DNA from: CAHJWH01 sp965198905
GTDB taxonomy: Bacteria; Pseudomonadota; Alphaproteobacteria; Caulobacterales; Caulobacteraceae
Length of the DNA: 64,000 nucleotides
Assembly: GCA_965198905.1 (NCBI GenBank)
Contig: OZ240678.1
Coordinates: 2,976,001 to 3,040,000 of the forward strand
Direction of reading: 5' to 3'
Part shown: positions 45,714 to 53,485 of the stretch, piece after piece
Numbering within the stretch: position 1 is the first letter of the stretch
Layout of the letters: every line of letters begins with the position of its first letter
Translations under genes and position numbers: made by a program
Notes under the pieces: model-generated
What the model saw: only the letters and a program-made list of their open reading frames with translations
Database searches by the model: none
What the model was told of the DNA's origin: nothing

Positions 45714-47789
45714 TTGGCGCGTTGGACAGCGAAGTCGATCGGGTATCTCGCTAATCAGCTTTCACACGCGCGCAGCTCCGTCGATGCGGGCACGGCGGTA
45801 CCTTTCAGCTGCGACAAGCTCAGTGTCGATGCGCCGAAGCTCGATAAGGCCGGGCGCGATGCCTTGCGCCGCTCGCTGCCTCCGCCGAAGCGACAAGGGA
45901 AGGCCGTGTTCCTTCTTGGCGCCGGCTGCTCCAGGTCAGCCGGAATTCCCGTGGCCGCCGACGTCGCCCGATACGCCGCCATATATCTCCAAGAAGTGTA
46001 CTCACATGATCCAGGCGACACGCTGCCGCTTGTCGCCTTGGCCGACCATGTGGGCTGCTTGGAAGAGTTCCAGAAGAAGGCTACCGCCGCTCTCCACTGG
46101 CTGGACGACAAGGGAAAACTGCTAGATTTCGAGATCGGCCGCGGCAACCCCGACTGGGGGCGGCTCTACGTCTATTTTCTCGAAAATGACCTTGCCTCAC
46201 CAAATCGCCAGCGTGAGTTCCTCTCGGAGCTGATCTCCCGCGCCGGCGGCAAGCTGAATTGGGCGCATGCCTGTCTCGGGGAGCTGGTCCACCAGGGCTA
46301 CGTCGGCACGGTCATGACCACGAACTTCGACCAGCTGGCGTTCCAAGCAGTGGCACGCGCGGGAACGCTGCCCGTGATCGCTGACGGCCTGGAAGCCCTG
46401 ACCAGGGTCGTCGCCGAGCCGACGGAGCCGCAGATCATATACTTGCATGGCTCCATGCACACCTACAGCCCGCGCAACAGCCGAATGTCGGTTCGGCAGA
46501 CAGACGAGCATGAAGTGTTGCCGGCCGTCCTCTACACGCTCCTGCACCGGAGCGACCTCTTGATCGTCGTCGGGTACGCCGGTGGCGAAGAAGGGATCAT
46601 GCAACTGCTCAAGAGGATCGCTCGGCAGCTGCCTTCGCTGATGATCTTCTGGGTGCTCTACGAGAGTGACGAGGGGGCCCTCTCACCCGGCGCGGTGAGT
46701 CTCCTGTCCATAGGAGAGAACAAGTTCCTGATCTCGGATACGGGAGCGGACGAGTTCTTCCGGGACCTTATGAACGAACTCGGGCTTGGAGTCCCCGGCT
46801 GGATCGAAGACCCATTCGCCCGCCTCGCTCGCGATGCAGCGCAGATTAAAGGCATGGACGACAAAGACGTGAAGTCCTCAATCCTACGCATGCAAAAACT
46901 CGTTCAAGTTGCATCTGATAAAGCGGAAAAGCCGACCCCAGCGGAGGCCGCCTCGCTCGCCAGGCTTAAGGCCAATTACGAAGGTGCTCTGGAGGCTCTT
47001 GCTGGAGCTGGAGACGGGGTGGACGCCACTCTCGACCGGGCGACCACGCGCTATAAGCTGGCGCAAGACACAAAGAAGGATGAGGCAACAGCGGCGCTCA
47101 CACAGATTATCGCTGAGCTGGACGGGGCTTCTGCAACGGACTTGAGCGACGAGCAGAGGGCGCAGGAGCTAAAACTCCGTGTGCAGGCGCTCAGGATGTT
47201 GCGGGATTTCAACAACAGTCCGGAACTTAACGATAAGATCGTCGAAGCAGCTGATAGCGCGCTTTCAATTTACTCTATCTATAAAGATAGGCAGCGATGG
47301 GTCGAAATTCAGATCAGCTTAGCGCAGGCCTTAATAGAAATATGCGAGCGTGACGAAGGCGATTGCTCTGATAAGCTGGACAAAGCAAGGCAAGCCTTCA
47401 CTGCCGCACTTACCGTCCTGGAGGACTCAAGCAGCGCTCAATTAGCAGAGGTGAAGGAGGGGTTAGCCAGCATTCTGGAGCGGCAAGCCGACGCACAAGA
47501 AGGGGAAAAGCGACGTGAACTCCTGAAGCAGGCCGTGGCTGAACGCCTAGAGCTAACGCAGGTCGGCGAGGCGCATTCGAAGCCTAAGAACCAGGCGTCC
47601 CGCTATGAGAATGCAGCAAGTGCGATGAAGGAACTCGCCAAGACTTTCGAGGGCGGACGGCACTTCAGTTTGATGCGTCAAGCCGACGACCTCATTGCAC
47701 GGGCTGAAGCCATCTACCACCGCGAGGGTGCTCACGCGGCCGAGGACCTTGCGCGCGTCCAGGGCGCGCGGCATCGGGCCGATCAGTGA
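45714..47789 (+). CDS. SIR2-domain protein with C-terminal TPR-like repeats
   Basis: About 691 residues. The SIR2-like domain (60-340) has VFLLGAGCSRSAGIP for NAD binding (69-77), TTNFD with Asn204, and YLHGS with the catalytic-type His245. The C-terminal half is helical with TPR-like repeats. SIR2 proteins of this architecture include NAD-depleting anti-phage effectors; here defence is an inference from domain and island context. TTG 45714 is the best start (GAGGGG 6 bases upstream). The C-terminal half has lower GC than neighbours. Convergent with the glycosyltransferase gene. Confidence 0.83.
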   Translation: MARWTAKSIGYLANQLSHARSSVDAGTAVPFSCDKLSVDAPKLDKAGRDALRRSLPPPKRQGKAVFLLGAGCSRSAGIPVAADVARYAAIYLQEVYSHDPGDTLPLVALADHVGCLEEFQKKATAALHWLDDKGKLLDFEIGRGNPDWGRLYVYFLENDLASPNRQREFLSELISRAGGKLNWAHACLGELVHQGYVGTVMTTNFDQLAFQAVARAGTLPVIADGLEALTRVVAEPTEPQIIYLHGSMHTYSPRNSRMSVRQTDEHEVLPAVLYTLLHRSDLLIVVGYAGGEEGIMQLLKRIARQLPSLMIFWVLYESDEGALSPGAVSLLSIGENKFLISDTGADEFFRDLMNELGLGVPGWIEDPFARLARDAAQIKGMDDKDVKSSILRMQKLVQVASDKAEKPTPAEAASLARLKANYEGALEALAGAGDGVDATLDRATTRYKLAQDTKKDEATAALTQIIAELDGASATDLSDEQRAQELKLRVQALRMLRDFNNSPELNDKIVEAADSALSIYSIYKDRQRWVEIQISLAQALIEICERDEGDCSDKLDKARQAFTAALTVLEDSSSAQLAEVKEGLASILERQADAQEGEKRRELLKQAVAERLELTQVGEAHSKPKNQASRYENAASAMKELAKTFEGGRHFSLMRQADDLIARAEAIYHREGAHAAEDLARVQGARHRADQ

Positions 47790-47791
47790 GG

Positions 47792-48799
47792 CTAGCTCGA
47801 AGCGTCTTTAGCCGCCAATTCAAAGGCGTTCTCCAATAGCCTTCCAGGATTTGGCGCATGTTGCGCGTGAGGGCCGCCACTAGCGACTGCTTCTTCTGAC
47901 AGGGCTGGAGCGAAGGTGAAAATAGCCAGTACATGGCGACGACGCTCGTCGAGCGCGAGCGCTGTTCCCTCCGGGAGCGGCCAGCTGGCGAACGCTTCCA
48001 GCTCGCGAGGGCCACGATAACGCTGCCGCCATCGCTCCTTCCAGGCGGGCGGATACGGAAAGCCCGCCGTTGCGAAGGCGATGTCGGGCGAGTCTAGGAT
48101 GCGACGCGTCGACGTGCGAGCTTCGGCCCCCTCCACACGGACGCGCTGCGCCCCTTTGAAGCGCGCTCGCATGTAGAGCCGGGTGGTCTCAGCGAGGATT
48201 TCCTCCCCTGACCTGTCGAACTCCCGCTGGTGCTCGCCCCAAGCGAAGTAGTCCGACAGGCGGAAGGCGGCCACCTTGTCGTCTACGATGATGTCCAGCT
48301 CGTCAGGCGCGAAACGGTCGGCCACCTCGGCGTCCGCCGCCTGCTCAGCGGCCTGCATTTGCGCGACAGGGTCGTGTGGGTCTTCGGGAGCTTCCGAGCG
48401 TCCTTCGAACAGGCGGTTGCAGGGGGATCGCTCGGCGCAGCTCCGCATCGCGTTCAGGTACCCAGGCCCGTAGATCGTGTCGGCGTCCGCTTGAAGGAGG
48501 AGGACGTCGTCCGCCGCCCAGCCGCGCTCGGCGGCGATCCGGACCGCCTCGGCGGCGCCGGCGCGCCGCGCAGCGATGTAGCCGCGGTTCTGCTCCTGAA
48601 CGGCGCTCACCGCTCCTGCGGCCGTCGTGCGCTGGAGCTCCACCATATGCGCCCACGTGTCGTCGTCGCTACCGTTGTCCACGAGGACGAGCACAGCATT
48701 CGAGGGCGGCACCTGCCCGGCGGCGAATCCAAGCGAAGCGCACGTCGGCAGGAAGCCGATACCTTCGTTGAGGCAGGGAAGCGCGATGATACAATGCAT
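47792..48799 (-). CDS. GT2-like glycosyltransferase
   Basis: 335 residues with a GT-A fold: ALPCLNEGIGFLPTC at the start, VLVLVDNGSDDDTW, and a DxD-type QADADTIYGPG for metal/nucleotide-sugar binding. No membrane segment, so cytosolic. ATG 48799 has an exceptionally strong GGGAGGAG ribosome site. It is divergent from the RiPP operon (about 250 bp between), so it might sugar-modify the peptide, but that is only a positional inference. Confidence 0.82.
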   Translation of the reverse strand: MHCIIALPCLNEGIGFLPTCASLGFAAGQVPPSNAVLVLVDNGSDDDTWAHMVELQRTTAAGAVSAVQEQNRGYIAARRAGAAEAVRIAAERGWAADDVLLLQADADTIYGPGYLNAMRSCAERSPCNRLFEGRSEAPEDPHDPVAQMQAAEQAADAEVADRFAPDELDIIVDDKVAAFRLSDYFAWGEHQREFDRSGEEILAETTRLYMRARFKGAQRVRVEGAEARTSTRRILDSPDIAFATAGFPYPPAWKERWRQRYRGPRELEAFASWPLPEGTALALDERRRHVLAIFTFAPALSEEAVASGGPHAQHAPNPGRLLENAFELAAKDASS

Positions 48800-48875
48800 G
48801 TTCTCCTCCCTCAAGGCCTACCAACGTCTTGCATCTCTGCCCAGAATGTGACGCATAAGTCAGATATTCACGCAA

Positions 48876-48890
48876 ATTCTAAATTAGAAT
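48876..48890. promoter_or_regulatory. AT-rich palindrome in the divergent GT/RiPP promoter region
   Basis: ATTCTA-AAT-TAGAAT, a perfect 6-bp inverted repeat in the AT-rich stretch between the glycosyltransferase and the RiPP precursor. Possible regulator binding site. No confident -35/-10 pair was identified. Confidence 0.35.
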
Positions 48891-49049
48891 GCTATGGCTC
48901 TGTTGTCAAAAAGTCTGGGAACGAGCCGTTGCGTGTACTTACGCACAAGCGCATTTCGCGCGACTATCAAAACTTTTGGCTTGGGGCACCTTGGCGCCGG
49001 GGCAAGCGACAGCTATCTTCCAGTTTGGATTCAACCTCGGGAGCCGATT

Positions 49050-49226
49050 ATGAGCCTCCACCAGCCTACCCCGCAAGAAGCCGTCGCCGGCGATATGCCG
49101 AAGCCGGCCACTCTGGCGAACCTCGACGGCGCAACCCTCGACCGGCTAATGGCCGAGGTGCGAAACGCCGGGGCAGTCGAAGCCGGGCGCTACAACCGCT
49201 TGCACAATCGCCACAACCGCTCCTAA
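49050..49226 (+). CDS. yhhA: Cyclophane RiPP precursor peptide (YhhA-like)
   Basis: A 58-residue peptide. The leader is hydrophilic with a predicted helix (LANLDGATLDRLMAEVRNAG); the C-terminus is RYNRLHNRHNRS. It has three Omega-x-x motifs: Tyr48-Asn-Arg50, His52-Asn-Arg54 and His55-Asn-Arg57, ending in Ser58. This suits cyclophane (triceptide) radical SAM enzymes, which join an aromatic ring carbon to the beta carbon of the residue two positions on. A GGGAG ribosome site lies about 7 bases before ATG 49050. The maturase follows 42 bp later. The YhhA name rests on my memory of NCBI families and the Y-H-H core. Confidence 0.82.
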   Translation: MSLHQPTPQEAVAGDMPKPATLANLDGATLDRLMAEVRNAGAVEAGRYNRLHNRHNRS

Positions 49227-49268
49227 GCCAATCCGGGCAGGGTCGTCTCTCAAGCGTGGGTCACGCCC

Positions 49269-50390
49269 ATGATCGTGGACACGGTCTTGGTGAAGGTCGC
49301 GAGCCGCTGCAATCTAGATTGCAGCTATTGCTACGTCTATAACATGGGCGACGACGGTTGGCGGCGTCAGCCGAAACGATTCGCCCCTGAAACGATTAAG
49401 GCGCTCGGGAAAAGCCTTGCTGAGTTAGCAGAAGTCCAGGGGCGGGGCTTCGCCGTGGTTTTTCACGGAGGCGAGCCGCTGTTGCTCGGCCGCGAGCGAC
49501 TCGCGTTCCTCTGCGGGACGCTCCGTACTGCGCTGCCGGAGGACTGCACCCTCGCCATTCAGACGAACGGTGTCCTGCTCGACGAGGCGATGATCGCCGT
49601 CTGCCTCGAGCACGATGTCTCCATCTCGATCAGCCTCGACGGCCCCGAGGAAGTGCACGACCGAGCGCGCCCGGATCTGCGGGGCCGCGGGACCTATCGG
49701 CGCGTCATGGCCTCGATCAGCCGGCTCCAGGCCTCGCCGGAGCACCAGCGTCTCCTCACCGGCGTGCTGGCGGTTATCGATCCTGACGCCGATCCGATCG
49801 CCACGTATGAGGCGCTCAAGGCGACCGGAGCGCCGAGCATCGACTTCCTGCACCGCGACGGCAACAACGACGTCCTGCCTTTCGGCAAGGCCGCCCTGGA
49901 CACCGTAGAATACGGGACGTGGCTGGTGCGCCTCCTGGATCACTATCTGGCTGATACACGACCGACACCGATTCGGCTGTTCGATGAGATGCTTAAGCTC
50001 CTCCTCACCGAGCGTTTGCCCGGTGCTCCCTCGCCCGCTCAGAATGGCGCCATGCTCGTCATCGAGACGGATGGAACGGTCCAGAAGAACGACACGCTTA
50101 AAAGCGCGTACCAGGGGGCCGATCGTTTCGAAGCGACGACAAGCGTATTCGCAGGCGGCCTCGCAGCGTTTGTGCGTTCGCTGGCATTCGAGGAGCATGA
50201 GGCGGCGCAACGGCCCACCGCGTCCGCCTGCCTTGTCTGCCCTGATCTCTCGGCCTGCGGCGGCGGCATGCCTGCGCACCGCTGGAGCCAGCGCGCCGGC
50301 TACGCCAACCCATCAGTTTACTGCGTAGACCAGCAGCTGCTCATCCGACACATGCGCAGTCGCATCGCGGCATGGAGGGCTGCGGCATGA
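49269..50390 (+). CDS. yhhB: Cyclophane-forming radical SAM/SPASM peptide maturase (FxsB/YhhB type)
   Basis: 373 residues. The radical SAM motif CxxxCxxC is at Cys14-Cys18-Cys21 (SRCNLDCSYCYVYN), then VVFHGGEPLLLG. The C-terminal SPASM domain has ACLVCPDLSACGGGMPAHRW and NPSVYCVDQQLLIRH, matching FxsB-like maturases. It should forge ring-to-beta-carbon crosslinks in the peptide encoded just upstream. The stop overlaps the oxygenase start (ATGA). The subfamily name YhhB is from memory; the cyclophane-type assignment is stronger. Confidence 0.88.
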   Translation: MIVDTVLVKVASRCNLDCSYCYVYNMGDDGWRRQPKRFAPETIKALGKSLAELAEVQGRGFAVVFHGGEPLLLGRERLAFLCGTLRTALPEDCTLAIQTNGVLLDEAMIAVCLEHDVSISISLDGPEEVHDRARPDLRGRGTYRRVMASISRLQASPEHQRLLTGVLAVIDPDADPIATYEALKATGAPSIDFLHRDGNNDVLPFGKAALDTVEYGTWLVRLLDHYLADTRPTPIRLFDEMLKLLLTERLPGAPSPAQNGAMLVIETDGTVQKNDTLKSAYQGADRFEATTSVFAGGLAAFVRSLAFEEHEAAQRPTASACLVCPDLSACGGGMPAHRWSQRAGYANPSVYCVDQQLLIRHMRSRIAAWRAAA

Positions 50391-50986
50391 GCCCGATGCA
50401 CGATCTAGCCCTCCCGGGCGGGCCCGCGGCCCGTGCGCCCTTTCCGCACTTGGAGCTACCCGCCGCCCTGGCGCCCGCCGTCGCGGACGAGACGCTCGCC
50501 TGGCTGGAACGGGAGGAGCTCTGGCGACTCCGGGTGGAAGATTTTTACGAGCAGCATGAGTTTTCGCTGCTAACCACGCCGCCCCCGAGCTCCGTCGCCG
50601 GGCTGACGGGCGAAACCGTCCTCGAGCGTCTCCGCGCATGGCTCCGCCAAGCTTTCGCAGTCACCGGCGGGCTGGAGCTCGTCGATGTTAGCGCGCACCG
50701 GCTTACGGCCGGGCAGACAATCAGAATTCACAATGACCATCTCGACGGCACGGAAACTCACCGCGTCCTCGTTCAACTCAATCGCGGATGGACTGCCGAT
50801 CGGGGCGGCATCCTGATGCTATTTGCCGATGACGATCCGGCCAGCTTGGCTAAAGCCATACTTCCCGTGCATCGCGATGGTTTCGCGTTCGAGATATCCC
50901 CCCATTCGTACCACGCGGTCTCCACGGTACACAGCGGGGAGCGCTACACTCTCGTTTACACTTGGCAAGCGACTTCATCGGTCTGA
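50387..50986 (+). CDS. yhhC: 2OG-Fe(II) oxygenase for the cyclophane peptide (YhhC-like)
   Basis: 199 residues with the 2OG dioxygenase triad: His115-x-Asp117 (IRIHNDHLDG), distal His176 (PHSYHAVS) and Arg186 for 2-oxoglutarate (HSGERYTLVYTW). It resembles small prolyl-hydroxylase-like enzymes. Coupled to the maturase by ATGA. It likely hydroxylates the crosslinked core, perhaps at beta carbons. I recall an NCBI family of cyclophane-peptide oxygenases named YhhC with this arrangement. Confidence 0.85.
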   Translation: MSPMHDLALPGGPAARAPFPHLELPAALAPAVADETLAWLEREELWRLRVEDFYEQHEFSLLTTPPPSSVAGLTGETVLERLRAWLRQAFAVTGGLELVDVSAHRLTAGQTIRIHNDHLDGTETHRVLVQLNRGWTADRGGILMLFADDDPASLAKAILPVHRDGFAFEISPHSYHAVSTVHSGERYTLVYTWQATSSV

Positions 50987-50989
50987 GGG

Positions 50990-51883
50990 ATGCCAGGCCC
51001 GCCGCTCAAGTCTCCTGCTATAACGCAGCCGTGGGAGAACTCCGCTCCGCTGTGGTTTCCCGGAGCGGCACCCCAGCTGGCTCGCTCGACCTGGCGTCGG
51101 CTACGGGAGCGCTACGCATTAAAGCCAGAGAGCTATTCGACCGCCGACCTGTTCGAACAAGGCGCACTTGCTGCCCGACGCACGTGGCTTGAGCTGCCCT
51201 TTCCAAGCTCGCTCGGCACTGCTCGCGGTCCGCTCCTGGTAGAGGCGCCCAGCGATGTCGTGCAGCGGCGCTTTGCTGGGATCGGCCTGATTTTGGGCGA
51301 TACCGGAGATTATTCGGAGGCGCGGCTTGGAGCGTCGATCACGGGAGCGCTAGCCCGATTGGCGGAGGTCCCTGAGCTCGCGCAATCGATCGCGCATCTC
51401 GTCTGGTCCCTCCATCCGATCCTGGCGCTCGATCTCGATACTGACGTCAGCTTCAGTGACCCGGGCATCCCATTCTCCATTTTCGTCAGTATTCCCCCGC
51501 CAGAGGACGCCCATGCGGATCTGCGCCTCGCTGAAGGCATTTTGCACGAAGCGATGCATCTTCAGCTGACTCTAATTGAGGCTCAGACGCCGCTCGTTGC
51601 CCCAAGTACCGAAGAGCATTACTCGCCCTGGATGGACCGACCGCGGCCGACGCAAGGTGTGCTGCACGGGTTATATGTATTTGGAGCAATTAGGCAGTAC
51701 CTCTGCCTCATCGAAAGCCGAAGCGCGGCCGAAGCGCGCTACCTCGCCGAGCGGACGCGCGAAATCGGCGCGCAGATAGGTCTGGCTTTGGGCGGGCTTG
51801 AGGCCGGGCGCGATCTGACCCTTGAGGGATCGGCGCTCCTCCGCCGCATCTGGCGAGAGACACGCCCCGAGGCGGCTATCTAG
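50990..51883 (+). CDS. HExxH-type (aKG-HExxH) peptide hydroxylase
   Basis: 297 residues. The HExxH motif is HEAMH at 186-190 (LAEGILHEAMHLQL). This is not a peptidase context: the surroundings (LVWSLHPILALD, GVLHGLYVFGAI) match the RiPP-associated HExxH family that NCBI calls aKG-HExxH-type peptide beta-hydroxylase. It starts 3 bp after the oxygenase stop, so it is the last gene of the operon. Role: probable oxidative tailoring of the same peptide. A protease role in leader removal is an alternative I consider less likely. Confidence 0.8.
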   Translation: MPGPPLKSPAITQPWENSAPLWFPGAAPQLARSTWRRLRERYALKPESYSTADLFEQGALAARRTWLELPFPSSLGTARGPLLVEAPSDVVQRRFAGIGLILGDTGDYSEARLGASITGALARLAEVPELAQSIAHLVWSLHPILALDLDTDVSFSDPGIPFSIFVSIPPPEDAHADLRLAEGILHEAMHLQLTLIEAQTPLVAPSTEEHYSPWMDRPRPTQGVLHGLYVFGAIRQYLCLIESRSAAEARYLAERTREIGAQIGLALGGLEAGRDLTLEGSALLRRIWRETRPEAAI

Positions 51884-51940
51884 CCTGAGCTTCCACTCCC
51901 GCGCTGTCGCTGCACTCGGGTTGTCACTCTGGCTGCAGCC

Positions 51941-53353
51941 TCATTCAATGGAAACCTTGAGAAGCTGAAGCGGCACCATTTCGATCTTCCGGGCGCGGCT
52001 TGAATAACGAGCTTGAAGGAACTCAAAATTGGTTCGTTTCTCGACCAGACACTTTCGCTCAATAATTCGCATGATCTGGACTTTGTCCTCGATCGAGGTA
52101 TTTATCCCGAAACAGACACCAGAAAGGCTGGAGAACTTATATTTCAGGCATCGCTCTTGGTCGAATGAGGAGTGGAGCACTAGGCGGTACTCCATCTCAT
52201 GTTCCCAATCGGTCATCTTCGCCAGAGTCGTGCTCTTGAACGTCCGCCAATAAGCCTTACGCCATTCCGGGTTATCGCCGAGAATTCTATCGGCAATTTC
52301 GCTGCGCTCGCCTTCAATGCCGCCGTACCAAAACCGGGATAGCTTAGGCCTTGGAAGTGTGCCAAGCGTCGTGAAGAAGTCGATCTCTGGGTATTCATGC
52401 CCATATCTGACCTGTTCGAAGGGCATTGCCCGGTATCCAAGCTGTGTCCTGGTATCGTCGGTCCTTCCTCCGATGCTGACGACCTGTTGGAGCTCAAGCG
52501 ACGGCGCTCCGTCCGCCGCTGGCCCCGTTGCGAATTTGAGGCATACCCCTTTGTGGCCGTCCGCATAGCCGCCCCACATTGAGGCGTTGGTGGGATCGGC
52601 GGAAAAGCAGGCGGCATACCACTCGGGATGAACCAGCCGTTCGAGATGTTCGACGTGAAAGGTTGGGAAATCCCGCACTAGGAATACCAGGGCGTTTTGG
52701 GCTGCCGTGCGTGTGCTGTTGAACTCGTCAATAAGGAGAACCTGGGAATTCGTGGCGGCAGCGGCCTCAAACATCGCATCCATTGCCCGTTGCGGCGCTG
52801 AGTATTGGCCTAGAGCATTCTTCAAGCTGTCCAGATAGCCGAGCTGCGTCCGGGCGATTTCGGGTAAAATGACTGCTGTACCCCTGGCCTGGAATGCTGC
52901 GGCCGCCGCTCGCAGCGCCAAAGGATGAAGAGCGAAGAGATAAAAGGCTAGTTCGTCACGCCGAACTCGGCGACGGGCTTTACCAAGCGTCTCGATAAGG
53001 ACCTTGACTACATCGTTGGCAAAGAAGCTTTCCCGCACTTCCTCATAGACGTCTCGGATTGGGGCCACCGGCAGTTGATCGAAATCTTGGAAAACAAGGT
53101 TCTCGCACATGGCTGGAGTGAAGCTATCACCGGCAACATGGACCACGTAAACCGTCATCAAGACGCCGTGCAGGTAGTTCCGAAGGAGGCTGCGCCAGAG
53201 GACGGCGTCCCCTTGCCAGAGCAGGTCTTTGAAACCCTCCATGGGATCGTTGAGCTGCTTCGGAGTGGCGAAGTAGATCCCCTGCGCCTCAAGCTCCGCG
53301 TGCTTTCCGAGCAGGGCGTCTATCGAGCGGAAGCGGTATAGGTAGGGCGGCAT
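51941..53353 (-). CDS. DUF2971-family protein
   Basis: About 470 residues. YLYRFRSIDALL, GIYFATPKQLNDPMEG and the CFSADPTNASMWGGYADGHKGVCLKF region (split here by sense) are the DUF2971 signature, a family common on mobile elements and near defence loci with unproven function. The N-terminal insert (helices, residues 60-250) is longer than in minimal members. ATG 53353 (MPPYLYRF) fits the family; ATG 53389 is also in frame. Convergent with the RiPP operon. Confidence 0.85.
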   Translation of the reverse strand: MPPYLYRFRSIDALLGKHAELEAQGIYFATPKQLNDPMEGFKDLLWQGDAVLWRSLLRNYLHGVLMTVYVVHVAGDSFTPAMCENLVFQDFDQLPVAPIRDVYEEVRESFFANDVVKVLIETLGKARRRVRRDELAFYLFALHPLALRAAAAAFQARGTAVILPEIARTQLGYLDSLKNALGQYSAPQRAMDAMFEAAAATNSQVLLIDEFNSTRTAAQNALVFLVRDFPTFHVEHLERLVHPEWYAACFSADPTNASMWGGYADGHKGVCLKFATGPAADGAPSLELQQVVSIGGRTDDTRTQLGYRAMPFEQVRYGHEYPEIDFFTTLGTLPRPKLSRFWYGGIEGERSEIADRILGDNPEWRKAYWRTFKSTTLAKMTDWEHEMEYRLVLHSSFDQERCLKYKFSSLSGVCFGINTSIEDKVQIMRIIERKCLVEKRTNFEFLQARYSSRARKIEMVPLQLLKVSIE

Positions 53354-53485
53354 CAATTCTTCCTGCAGCAAAATCCCCAATTTATACACCGTTGCGGGCC
53401 TAATCCGGTGCTCGGCTAGCTCGCCCGAGTGTCTGGTATCCGGATCGGTGCTCGATTCCGCTCTAGGCGCGCCCCTCCCATGTGC

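Noticed and set aside
51539..51580. Interpretation of HEAMH as a standard zinc metalloprotease
   Set aside because: The protein lacks the usual protease surroundings and lies in a RiPP operon beside a 2OG oxygenase. The peptide-hydroxylase family is the better fit, though leader cleavage is not excluded.
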